A DNA stretch of 6,629 bases from assembly GCA_002352485.1 (NCBI GenBank), contig DEIM01000079.1, positions 1-6,629 on the forward strand. Direction: 5' to 3'. This document shows, one piece after another, positions 1 to 5,469 of this stretch (its first letter is position 1; each line of letters opens with the position of its first letter). Under the pieces are notes generated by a model. The model worked only from the letters and a program-made list of their open reading frames with translations, did not search any database and was not told the DNA's origin. The stretch comes from Candidatus Dadabacteria bacterium UBA2774 (lineage in GTDB: Bacteria; Desulfobacterota_D; UBA1144; Nemesobacterales; UBA2774). The position numbers and the translations under genes were made by a program.

Positions 1-443
1 GCATCCTTCACCACGGTTGCCCCCTGCCCTAAACCGCCCTCAAGAGTGATTGCAAGCATGAAACCCTGAACAACACAAATAAGCACAGTACCGTAACGAG
101 AGTACTGATTTATTTTGCGTCTTCCGGCCTCTCCCTCTTTCTGCATAGCCTCAAGTGTAGGGAAAGCCTTCACCAGTAGAGACATAATAATGGAGGAGGT
201 AATATAGGGCATCACGCCAAGCGCAAAAACCGATGCACGCTCAAGTGCCCCGCCTGAAAACATATTCAGTATGTCAAAGATCGTACCCCTAGTCTGTTCA
301 AAAAGTCTCAGAATCTGCTCAGGGTCAATTCCCGGAATCGGCACAAATACGCCGAAGCGGTATATAATAAGTATTACGGCCGTAAATAAAAGACGCTTAT
401 TAAGCTCGGGAATTCTTGGAATACCACCTACATTTCTATTCAT
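1..443 (-). CDS. secY: Preprotein translocase subunit SecY, N-terminal part (truncated by window edge)
   Basis: SecY is the channel-forming subunit of the SecYEG translocon in the inner membrane; it passes unfolded proteins from ribosomes or SecA across or into the membrane. Only 147 complete codons lie in the window, about one third of the usual 430-450 residues; the reading frame is open to base 1. Visible are the start MNRNVGGIPRIPELNKRLLF, a first membrane segment around residues 18-37 ending in VPIPGID, the plug/TM2 region around residues 60-90 with MFSGGALERASVFALG and MPYITSSII, the cytosolic EGEAGRRKINQYSRYGT block (residues 103-119), and the beginning of TM3. The ATG at 443-441 overlaps the TGA of rplO by 4 nt (ATGA), with a TAAGG Shine-Dalgarno at 458-454. 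Being the last gene after L15 is its usual place in the spc operon. The family call is certain; the 3' end is not visible. Confidence 0.97.
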   Translation of the reverse strand, partial: MNRNVGGIPRIPELNKRLLFTAVILIIYRFGVFVPIPGIDPEQILRLFEQTRGTIFDILNMFSGGALERASVFALGVMPYITSSIIMSLLVKAFPTLEAMQKEGEAGRRKINQYSRYGTVLICVVQGFMLAITLEGGLGQGATVVKD

Positions 444-871
444 AAAATTTCTGCCTTACCGCCTTTATCCTCAATTTTCTTAATTGCGCCTTTTGAAAAA
501 GCGTGGGCCTTTACAGTGACTGTTTGCTCAAGCTCACCCTGACCCAGGATTTTAATCGGGTTTTTCCCGCCGGTAAGCCCCGAACTCTTAAACTCTTCGG
601 GTGTTAATACATCGCCTTCAGAGAACCTATTTAGGTCTCTAACATTTATCAGATCATACTCTTCTTTGTTGCGGCTAGTGAAGCCTCTTTTGGGTGAACG
701 GAGCTTAAGCGCAGTCTGCCCTCCCTCAAACCACGGTGACACACCGCCTCCAGATCTGGAATTCTGCCCCTTATGTCCCCTACCGCTAGTTTTTCCCGTA
801 CTACCCGAACCTCGGCCTACTCTTTTTCTTTTCTTTTTCGATCCGGGCTGGGGTGATAAATTATTAAGCAT
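440..871 (-). CDS. rplO: 50S ribosomal protein L15 (uL15)
   Basis: L15 is a late-assembling large-subunit protein with a long basic N-terminal extension that threads into 23S rRNA. The 143-residue product has the typical length. Residues 1-50 show the glycine/arginine-rich extension (LSPQPGSKKKRKRVGRGSGS, then GKTSGRGHKGQ), followed by a GG.SPWFEGGQ block and the globular C-terminal domain with VRDLNRFSEGDVLTPE and KILGQGEL...VKAHAFSKGA. The ATG has an AAAGGA Shine-Dalgarno with a 9-nt spacer. It follows rpsE after 51 nt, with no rpmD between them, and its TGA overlaps the secY ATG by 4 nt, suggesting coupled translation of secY. Confidence 0.98.
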   Translation of the reverse strand: MLNNLSPQPGSKKKRKRVGRGSGSTGKTSGRGHKGQNSRSGGGVSPWFEGGQTALKLRSPKRGFTSRNKEEYDLINVRDLNRFSEGDVLTPEEFKSSGLTGGKNPIKILGQGELEQTVTVKAHAFSKGAIKKIEDKGGKAEIL

Positions 872-922
872 TATTAATTATCCTTTCAAAACTATTTTTC
901 AATTTTTGCGTGCTTATTATTT

Positions 923-1474
923 CTAACTAGATACATTGCTTGATGCGCTCTGGTTCAGATATGATTTTGGGAGATCAAGCTCGGTTAATTCCTTACCCCT
1001 CAGACGCGCTACGTCCTCAGGCATTCTGAGTGAGGCAAGTCCATTAATCGCCGCGCTCACTACATTTAAAGGATTGGTCGATCCTACAACTTTTGAAAGT
1101 ATGTCGTGAATTCCTGAAAGCTCTACAACAGCCCTTACAGCACCACCGGCAATAACTCCAGTACCAGGAGACGCCGGCTTAAGCAGTACTCTGCTTGATA
1201 CGTGAACCCCTATAATTTCATGGGGAATTGTGCTTCCAGATATCGGAACTTTCACCAGGCTTTTTTTAGCTTTTTCAATGGCTTTTCTGATAGCGTCCGG
1301 AACCTCGTTTGACTTCCCAAGTCCCGTGCCCACAATTCCTTTACCATCACCTACGACAGCTAGAGCAGTAAAGTGAAACCTCTTTCCGCCTTTGGTAACC
1401 TTGGCTACTCTCCTTATATCTACGACTTTGTCATTTAGCTCGTAATCATTTGGATCGATCTTATCTTTTTGCAA
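923..1474 (-). CDS. rpsE: 30S ribosomal protein S5 (uS5), TTG start
   Basis: S5 sits on the back of the 30S subunit near the mRNA entry channel and is involved in helicase activity and decoding accuracy. The 183-residue product has the N-terminal double-stranded-RNA-binding fold at about residues 13-78 (KVVDIRRVAKVTKGGKRFHF, VVGDGKGIVGTGLGKSNEVPDAIRKA) and the C-terminal domain with TIPHEIIGVH, KPASPGTGVIAGGAVRAVVE and GSTNPLNVVSAAINGL. It is somewhat longer than the roughly 165-residue norm, with a serine-rich end (SASSNVSS). The start is TTG at 1474-1472: there is no in-frame ATG before conserved sequence is lost, and a perfect GGGAGG lies 5 nt upstream. An in-frame TGA immediately precedes the TTG, so the frame cannot extend upstream under the standard code. 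It lies 37 nt after rplR. Confidence 0.97.
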   Translation of the reverse strand: MQKDKIDPNDYELNDKVVDIRRVAKVTKGGKRFHFTALAVVGDGKGIVGTGLGKSNEVPDAIRKAIEKAKKSLVKVPISGSTIPHEIIGVHVSSRVLLKPASPGTGVIAGGAVRAVVELSGIHDILSKVVGSTNPLNVVSAAINGLASLRMPEDVARLRGKELTELDLPKSYLNQSASSNVSS

Positions 1475-1507
1475 TCAAGCCTCCCAACTAATACAATTTA
1501 TTTCCAT
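1475..1507 (-). other. Ten-codon upstream mini-ORF abutting rpsE
   Basis: In the 37-nt gap between rplR and rpsE an ATG at 1507-1505 opens a frame that would encode MEINCISWEA and stops at TGA (1477-1475). The next triplet is the rpsE TTG, in the same frame. No strong Shine-Dalgarno precedes the ATG. It may be a leader peptide that couples rpsE translation, a remnant of a longer S5 N-terminus cut off by a nonsense change, or chance. No function is claimed. Confidence 0.3.
1480..1485 (-). promoter_or_regulatory. Shine-Dalgarno of rpsE
   Basis: The minus strand reads GGGAGG at 1485-1480, followed by the 5-nt spacer CTTGA and the TTG start of rpsE. It is the evidence that the TTG is the real initiation codon. 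It lies inside a 10-codon mini-ORF (1475-1507). Confidence 0.75.
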
Positions 1508-1511
1508 GCTT

Positions 1512-1883
1512 TTAAAATTTAAGCCCTGCTTCTCTCGCTGCATCGGCTAGCGCTTTTACCCTTCCATGATACGGATATCCACCGCGGTCAAACGAAACCT
1601 CTTTTATCTTCTTAGCCAGTAAAAGCTCTGCAACATGCTGTCCAACCGCTTTTGCCGCATCAAGCTTTTGACTCTCACCTTTCAATTGCTCTTTTACTTT
1701 TGGTGTGAGTGTAGATGCGGAAGCAAGCGTTATACCGTTGGAATCGTCTATAATTTGAGCGTAAATATGTCTTGCCGATTTAAACACACTCAGCCTGGGC
1801 CTCTGCTCACTACCCTTAATCTTTTTTCTTACACGTTTGTGTCTTAGGTCTTTTTTAGATTTTCTGCTTGTTCTTTTTATCAT
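1512..1883 (-). CDS. rplR: 50S ribosomal protein L18 (uL18)
   Basis: L18 binds 5S rRNA and, together with L5, anchors it in the central protuberance of the large subunit. The 123-residue product has the usual length. A very basic N-terminus (residues 2-26, rich in Lys/Arg) is followed by the hallmark RPRLSVFKSARHIYAQIIDD (about residues 28-47), LASAST, the helix with AAKAVGQHVAELLLAKKI, and the C-terminal signature FDRGGYPYHGRVKALADAAREAGLKF. The ATG overlaps the rplF TGA by 4 nt (ATGA), so translation is probably coupled to L6. The TAA is 37 nt before the rpsE start. Confidence 0.98.
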   Translation of the reverse strand: MIKRTSRKSKKDLRHKRVRKKIKGSEQRPRLSVFKSARHIYAQIIDDSNGITLASASTLTPKVKEQLKGESQKLDAAKAVGQHVAELLLAKKIKEVSFDRGGYPYHGRVKALADAAREAGLKF

Positions 1884-2428
1884 GCTTTTGCACCAGCCTT
1901 ACCAGGTTTTAGTCTAAGTATCTCACCTTCGTACCTAACCCCTTTCCCCTTATAGGCATCGGGCGGCCTGAGTTTCCTTATCCTGGCTGCTATCTCACCT
2001 ATTATCTGCTTGTCTATCCCCTCCAGTATGAGCTTCGTACCCCTTTCCTCCACTTTAGCTGAAATACTGGAAGGTAGAGAAAATTCAACGGGGTTTGAAT
2101 ACCCGAGGTTGAATTTAATCGTGCCTTTTCCGATGAGCTCTGCCCTATAACCCACTCCGACAATATCAAGAGTACGCGTGAATCCCTCACTCACACCTGT
2201 CACCATGTTTGACAGTATAGAGCGTGTAAGCCCATGAAGAGCCTTTATTTTCTTCTCATCATTTATTCTTTCTACAACTATATTATTTTCTTCAACCTTA
2301 GCTTCAATCCCTTGGGGAATATCCCATGCGAGCTTCCCTTTTCCGCCCTCAACATCCACATGGCCGTTTTTGAAGCTTATTTTTACCCCATCGGGGACTG
2401 CTATAGGTTTTCTACCAATTCGTGACAT
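1880..2428 (-). CDS. rplF: 50S ribosomal protein L6 (uL6)
   Basis: L6 binds domain VI of 23S rRNA near the sarcin-ricin loop and supports the factor-binding site. The 182-residue product has the normal length and two related domains: an N-terminal one beginning MSRIGRKPIAVPDGV (residues 1 to about 80) and a C-terminal one with RTLDIVGVGYRAE and FNLGYSNPVEF, ending in the family signature RPPDAYKGKGVRYEGE. The frame could open earlier at a GTG (2467) inside rpsH, but the ATG at 2428 matches the universal MSRIGRKP start and has a GAGGGAGA Shine-Dalgarno 5 nt upstream. That Shine-Dalgarno overlaps the rpsH stop, with a 10-nt intergenic gap. The TGA overlaps the rplR ATG by 4 nt. Confidence 0.98.
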   Translation of the reverse strand: MSRIGRKPIAVPDGVKISFKNGHVDVEGGKGKLAWDIPQGIEAKVEENNIVVERINDEKKIKALHGLTRSILSNMVTGVSEGFTRTLDIVGVGYRAELIGKGTIKFNLGYSNPVEFSLPSSISAKVEERGTKLILEGIDKQIIGEIAARIRKLRPPDAYKGKGVRYEGEILRLKPGKAGAKA

Positions 2429-2433
2429 TAATT

Positions 2434-2440
2434 CTCCCTC
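2434..2440 (-). promoter_or_regulatory. Shine-Dalgarno of rplF overlapping the rpsH stop
   Basis: The minus strand reads GAGGGAG at 2440-2434, with the spacer AATTA before the rplF ATG. The first bases belong to the rpsH TGA stop (2441-2439). A ribosome terminating on S8 would therefore sit directly on the L6 initiation site. This supports the 2428 start over the upstream GTG at 2467. Confidence 0.7.
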
Positions 2441-2831
2441 ACAATACAGAACAGATAAGCTCACCACCGATGCCCTGGTTTCTGGCTTCAGTGCCTGTCA
2501 TAATCCCTTTAGAAGTGGAAAGTATACAGATTCCCAGTCCACCTTTTATGCGGGGGATTTCCCCCTTATCCACATATATCCTGCGGCTGGGCTTACTTAT
2601 CCTTTGTATCTCTTTGATAACACTCTCTTTTTCAGATGTATAAGCGATATTAACTTTTATCTGAGGCACTTTCTTTTCTTCTGTAATGCTGTAGTCCTTT
2701 ATATACCCCTGCTCTTTAAGTATTCTGGCAACCTCGACTTTTAGCTTCGAGAGCGGAACCAGAGTAGTCTTATGCCCCGCTATAATAGCATTTCGTATCC
2801 GGCTTAACATATCTGCAATTGGGTCTGTCAT
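2439..2831 (-). CDS. rpsH: 30S ribosomal protein S8 (uS8)
   Basis: S8 is a primary 16S rRNA-binding protein of the central domain; in E. coli it also represses its own spc operon translationally. The 130-residue product has the standard length. The N-terminal domain begins MTDPIADMLSRIRNAI and continues with VPLSKLKVEVARILKEQGYI. The C-terminal RNA-binding domain carries the signature GLGICILSTSKGIMTGTEAR followed by NQGIGGELIC. The ATG has AGAGG 9 nt upstream. The 52-nt gap after rpsN is among the longest in the cluster, so S8 translation may start independently of S14. No clear S8-type regulatory helix was seen at the rplE start. Confidence 0.98.
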   Translation of the reverse strand: MTDPIADMLSRIRNAIIAGHKTTLVPLSKLKVEVARILKEQGYIKDYSITEEKKVPQIKVNIAYTSEKESVIKEIQRISKPSRRIYVDKGEIPRIKGGLGICILSTSKGIMTGTEARNQGIGGELICSVL

Positions 2832-2883
2832 AAACTTATGCCTCTTATCTTTAATATTCCTGTTATTTTATTACGAGCTGATT

Positions 2884-3069
2884 TTACCAGCTTGCTTTCC
2901 TAACACCAGGTATCTTTCCAAAGCTTGCCAGGTTTCTGAAGCAGAGCCTGCACATATCGAACTTCCGCATATACCCTCTGGGTCTGCCGCACAAAGGACA
3001 GCGATTTCCTGCCCGGACTTTAAACTTGGGCTCTTTCCTGAATTTTTCCATTAACGCTTTTCTAGTCAT
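2884..3069 (-). CDS. rpsN: 30S ribosomal protein S14, zinc-binding short type (uS14, type Z)
   Basis: S14 is a late-assembling protein of the 30S head. The 61-residue product is the short, zinc-ribbon form: CPLC and CRLC place four cysteines at residues 24, 27, 40 and 43 (CX2C-X12-CX2C). The end GKIPGVRKASW is the universal C-terminus of this class. All four ligands are present, so it should bind zinc; the longer zinc-independent paralogue seen in some genomes is not in this window. The ATG is 12 nt after the rplE TAG, with an AGGAG Shine-Dalgarno overlapping that stop. rpsN between rplE and rpsH is the standard spc position. Confidence 0.98.
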   Translation of the reverse strand: MTRKALMEKFRKEPKFKVRAGNRCPLCGRPRGYMRKFDMCRLCFRNLASFGKIPGVRKASW

Positions 3070-3081
3070 ATGCCCTCTCTC

Positions 3082-3636
3082 CTAAGATTTTGCAAACGGC
3101 ATTCCAAATTCTTCCAATAGCCCTTTTGCTTCCTCATCCGTATTTGCGGAGGTGTTTATTGTTATATTCATGCCTTTTACGTTCTGCACTTTGCTGTAAT
3201 CAATTTCAGGGAAAATGATCTGCTCTTTTAGCCCTAGAGTATAATTTCCTCTTCCATCAAACGCCGTTGCCGAAACTCCCCTGAAGTCACGTACTCTTGG
3301 GAGCGCGAGGTTAATTAAACGGTCGAGAAACTCGTACATATTGCGCCCTCTTAGAGTAACCATGCACCCTATCGGCACACCGTCACGGAGCTTAAACCCG
3401 GCAATCGACTTTCTCGCTAACGTAACTACAGGCATCTGACCTGTAATCTGTCCGATCTCAGCCTGCGCTTCTTCTATAACCTTTTTATTCTTTCCCGCGT
3501 CAGTCAACTTTCCGAGCCCCATATTTAATACAATTTTTTGAACTTTTGGAACCTGCATAGAGTTTGTATAAGAAAACTTTTCCATCAGCGCTGGAGACAC
3601 GTTATCTTTGTAAAAGTCCTTTAATCTAGTAGTCAT
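3082..3636 (-). CDS. rplE: 50S ribosomal protein L5 (uL5)
   Basis: L5 binds 5S rRNA in the central protuberance and contacts the P-site tRNA and the 30S head. The 184-residue product is close to the usual 179-185. Visible blocks are MTTRLKDFYKDNVSPALMEKF, the conserved KIVLNMGLG (residues 34-42), QMPVVTLARKSIAGFKLRDG with IGCMVTLRG, LPRVRDFRGVS, the GRGNYTLGLKEQIIFPEI motif and the C-terminal GMNITINTSANTDEEAKGLLEEFGMPF. The ATG is 2 nt after the rplX TAA. A purine-rich GGAGGAGA at 3654-3647 and AGGT at 3645-3642 within the end of rplX provide ribosome binding. Confidence 0.99.
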   Translation of the reverse strand: MTTRLKDFYKDNVSPALMEKFSYTNSMQVPKVQKIVLNMGLGKLTDAGKNKKVIEEAQAEIGQITGQMPVVTLARKSIAGFKLRDGVPIGCMVTLRGRNMYEFLDRLINLALPRVRDFRGVSATAFDGRGNYTLGLKEQIIFPEIDYSKVQNVKGMNITINTSANTDEEAKGLLEEFGMPFAKS

Positions 3637-3638
3637 TA

Positions 3639-3992
3639 TTAACCTATCTCCTCCCCGCTCTTTTTGCTGTAGCGGACCTTTTCTCCACTCCCCAGCACTT
3701 TACGACCAATGCGCACAGGCCCTCCTTCCGAGGGGTCATAGGCCATCAGGTTAGATATATGCATCGAGGCCTCTTTTTCGACTATTCCACCTGTCGGATT
3801 TTGCTGGCTCGCTTTTTCATGGCGTTTTACCATGTTCAACTTCTCAACTATTGCCCTGTTCTTAGCTCTTAAGAGCTTTGTTACCTTACCGCTTTTACCT
3901 TTTTCTTTTCCTGAAACTACATAAACGGTATCACCCGTTTTTATATGTAATTTGCCTCTGTTTTTGGATACTCCGCTGCCTCTAACTGCCAT
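3639..3992 (-). CDS. rplX: 50S ribosomal protein L24 (uL24)
   Basis: L24 is an early assembly-initiating protein that binds the 5' domain of 23S rRNA near the peptide exit. The 117-residue product carries the KOW motif around residues 16-37 (HIKTGDTVYVVSGKEKGKSG), then NMVKRHEKASQQNPTGGI, EKEASMHISNLM and the C-terminal GRKVLGSGEKVRYSKKSG. An in-frame TTG at 4001 would add three residues, but it overlaps the GGAGGT Shine-Dalgarno itself; the ATG at 3992 has that GGAGGT 8 nt upstream and is chosen. The start lies 1 nt after the rplN TAA and the stop 2 nt before the rplE ATG. Confidence 0.98.
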   Translation of the reverse strand: MAVRGSGVSKNRGKLHIKTGDTVYVVSGKEKGKSGKVTKLLRAKNRAIVEKLNMVKRHEKASQQNPTGGIVEKEASMHISNLMAYDPSEGGPVRIGRKVLGSGEKVRYSKKSGEEIG

Positions 3993-3993
3993 T

Positions 3994-4362
3994 TTACACA
4001 ACCTCCGGCGCTAGTGAAATAATCTTCATAAACCCTTTCGTACGGAGCTCACGGGCAATTGGTCCGAATACACGGGTTCCCATAGGCTCGTTCTCTTTGT
4101 CTACTAATACAGCCGCATTATTATCGAACCTCACATAAGATCCGTCGGTTCGTCTCTGTTCTTTTCTGGTGCGCACTATCACTGCTTTGTATATAGCTCC
4201 TTTATCAACTTTTGCATTCGGTATCGCCTCTTTTACCGACACAACAACAACATCGCCGAGCCTTGCATACTTTCTGCCCGATCCTCCGAGCACCTTAATA
4301 CAGAAGAGTCTCTTCGCCCCTGTATTATCGGCGGAGTCCAGATAAGTGGTTGATTGAATCAC
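3994..4362 (-). CDS. rplN: 50S ribosomal protein L14 (uL14), GTG start
   Basis: L14 lies on the subunit interface of the 50S and forms a bridge to 16S rRNA; it is also the docking site of RsfS in many bacteria. The 122-residue product has exactly the family length. Seen are MIQSTTYLDSADNTGAKRLFC, IKVLGGSGRKYARLGDVVVVSVKEA, KGAIYKAVIVRTRKEQRR, DGSYVRFDNNAAVLV and the C-terminal RVFGPIARELRTKGFMKIISLAPEVV. The start is GTG at 4362-4360, overlapping the rpsQ TGA by 4 nt (GTGA), with a strong AAAGGAGG Shine-Dalgarno 9 nt upstream inside rpsQ. The GTG start gives the exact normal N-terminus. Confidence 0.98.
   Translation of the reverse strand: MIQSTTYLDSADNTGAKRLFCIKVLGGSGRKYARLGDVVVVSVKEAIPNAKVDKGAIYKAVIVRTRKEQRRTDGSYVRFDNNAAVLVDKENEPMGTRVFGPIARELRTKGFMKIISLAPEVV
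4001..4006 (-). promoter_or_regulatory. Shine-Dalgarno of rplX
   Basis: The minus strand reads GGAGGT at 4006-4001, inside the last codons of rplN (Pro-Glu-Val-Val), 8 nt before the rplX ATG. It decides the start, because the alternative TTG begins on its last base. Confidence 0.75.
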
Positions 4363-4826
4363 TCTGCCTGTCCTCCTTTATCCTCTGGCTCTTCTGCCTC
4401 TATGGCTTCGGATTCATTTTCTTCAGCTGCTTCACTTGCGGCTTGTGGCTCAGAAGCTTGTACTGCTTCAACGTTTTCTACTTCAGGCTCCGCTGCTTCG
4501 AGCTTGCTGCCTGTAATTTCGGCCTCTTCCTCTGCAAGTTTCGATTCAGACTCTGCCTTTTCTGCCTCTACCATCTTAGAGCGCTCGAGAATCTTACTCA
4601 CTCTCCACCTTTTGGTCTTGCTCGAGGGCTTTGTCTCGATTATTAATACTTTATCCCCTACCTGGCAGTTCTCACTTTCATCATGAGCCTTAAAAGTAGT
4701 ATTTCTTTTAATTGCCTTAGTGTAGCGCGGATGCTTTTTAATCTGAATTACGTTCACGACAACGGTTTTATCCATTTTATCGCTCACCACAGTCCCGATT
4801 CTGGATTTATATATACCTCTTGGCAT
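4359..4826 (-). CDS. rpsQ: 30S ribosomal protein S17 (uS17) with long acidic C-terminal tail
   Basis: S17 is a primary 16S rRNA-binding protein of the 5' domain with an OB fold. Residues 1 to about 86 are a normal S17: MPRGIYKSRIGTVVSDKMDK, TVVVNVIQIKKHPRYTKAIK, FKAHDESENCQVGDKVLIIE and the signature TKPSSKTKRWRVSKIL. Residues 87-155 form an extra tail with about 25 Glu/Asp, 4 Lys and 15 Ala, giving 155 residues against the usual 80-90. The tail looks disordered or helical; it matches no domain I know. The frame is intact and the stop overlaps rplN as GTGA, so a frameshift artefact is unlikely. The ATG is 2 nt after the rpmC TAA, with GGGAG in the end of rpmC. The S17 call is certain; the tail function is unknown. 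Confidence 0.97.
   Translation of the reverse strand: MPRGIYKSRIGTVVSDKMDKTVVVNVIQIKKHPRYTKAIKRNTTFKAHDESENCQVGDKVLIIETKPSSKTKRWRVSKILERSKMVEAEKAESESKLAEEEAEITGSKLEAAEPEVENVEAVQASEPQAASEAAEENESEAIEAEEPEDKGGQAE
4372..4379 (-). promoter_or_regulatory. Shine-Dalgarno of rplN within the rpsQ tail
   Basis: The minus strand reads AAAGGAGG at 4379-4372, 9 nt before the rplN GTG. These bases are also the Lys-Gly-Gly codons near the end of the acidic S17 tail, so the tail's last basic and glycine residues are explained by this dual use. Confidence 0.75.
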
Positions 4827-4828
4827 TA

Positions 4829-5035
4829 TTACTCTTTCTCCCTCAGGGCAAGTTCCTTTTCTTTTATCACTGTGTGCACTCGGGCCAAGTCTCTTCTGAG
4901 CTTTTTTATCCTGGCCACATTCGTAGTCTGTTGTGTTGCAACCTGAATCTTCAAATTAAAGAGCTCTTCAGAGAGCTCATTTTTTTGTTTCGTTATCTCT
5001 TGTTCCGTCAGTTCTCTCAGCTCGCTCGCTTTCAT
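4829..5035 (-). CDS. rpmC: 50S ribosomal protein L29 (uL29)
   Basis: L29 is a small helical-hairpin protein near the peptide exit, next to L23, where trigger factor and SRP dock. The 68-residue product has the usual length: MKASELRELTEQEI at the N-terminus, the conserved ELFNLKIQVATQQ around residues 25-37, and NVARIKKLRRDLARVHTVIKEKE in the second helix. The ATG overlaps the rplP TGA by 4 nt (ATGA), and the TAA is 2 nt before the rpsQ ATG. The order L16-L29-S17 is standard. Confidence 0.98.
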   Translation of the reverse strand: MKASELRELTEQEITKQKNELSEELFNLKIQVATQQTTNVARIKKLRRDLARVHTVIKEKELALREKE

Positions 5036-5457
5036 CGGAGTATGTCCCCCTGTTCACGTGTCACCATGCGCGTTTTCACCGGGAGCTTATGTGATGCAAG
5101 CCTGAAAGCCTCTTTGGCAAGCTCCTCTGTAAGTCCGCTGATCTCATATATCATGGTTCCCCTTCTAAGCGGAGCCACATAACTGTCGACATCGCCTTTT
5201 CCCTTACCCATCCTGGTTTCAGCAGGCTTTTTAGTTATCGCCTTGTGCGGGAATACTCTGATCCAGAGCTTTGCCCCTCTTTTCACATGGCGAGTGATGG
5301 CAATACGAGCAGCCTCAATCTGCCTCGATGTCAGCTTTCCACACTCAAGCGACTGAAGTCCGAACTCACCAAAGGCAAGTGAAGCCCCTTTAGTAGCCTT
5401 TCCTCTTATTCTTCCTTTAAACAGTTTCCTGTATTTAGTACGCGAAGGTTGTAACAT
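5032..5457 (-). CDS. rplP: 50S ribosomal protein L16 (uL16)
   Basis: L16 organises the A-site and peptidyl-transferase region of the 50S and contacts the tRNA elbow. The 141-residue product has the normal length and very high conservation: MLQPSRTKYRKLFKGRIRGK, ASLAFGEFGLQSLECGKLTS, RQIEAARIAITRHVKRGAKL, WIRVFPHKAITKKPAETRMG, GKGDVDSYVAPLRRG and ASHKLPVKT. The arginine that is hydroxylated by RoxA in E. coli (Arg81) lies in the well-conserved part, but no modification can be read from DNA. The ATG has GGTGAT 5 nt upstream and is 12 nt after the rpsC TAA. The TGA overlaps the rpmC ATG. Confidence 0.99.
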   Translation of the reverse strand: MLQPSRTKYRKLFKGRIRGKATKGASLAFGEFGLQSLECGKLTSRQIEAARIAITRHVKRGAKLWIRVFPHKAITKKPAETRMGKGKGDVDSYVAPLRRGTMIYEISGLTEELAKEAFRLASHKLPVKTRMVTREQGDILR

Positions 5458-5469
5458 TATTTATCACCG

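Noticed and set aside
1475..1507. TGA read as a sense codon (alternative genetic code) joining the mini-ORF to S5
   Set aside because: TGA acts as the stop of S8, L6, L15, L16 and S17 at tight gene junctions, and a perfect Shine-Dalgarno serves the TTG. The standard code fits everything else.
2429..2467. N-terminal extension of L6 from a GTG inside rpsH
   Set aside because: The family start MSRIGRKP at 2428 has its own Shine-Dalgarno; the 13 extra residues are only the rpsH 3' end in another frame.
2832..2883. Terminator or small gene in the 52-nt rpsN-rpsH gap
   Set aside because: No GC-rich hairpin followed by a T run and no supported reading frame; it is AT-rich spacer with the rpsH Shine-Dalgarno.
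3600..3660. S8 autoregulatory helix at the rplE start, as in the E. coli spc operon
   Set aside because: I looked around the L24-L5 junction and saw no convincing hairpin with an S8-type core; only a purine-rich ribosome-binding region is evident.
4350..4686. Two long plus-strand open frames opposite the S17 tail, one of them Ser/Ala-rich
   Set aside because: They are antisense shadows of the low-complexity GAA/GCA-rich tail; there is no ribosome-binding site and no recognisable family.
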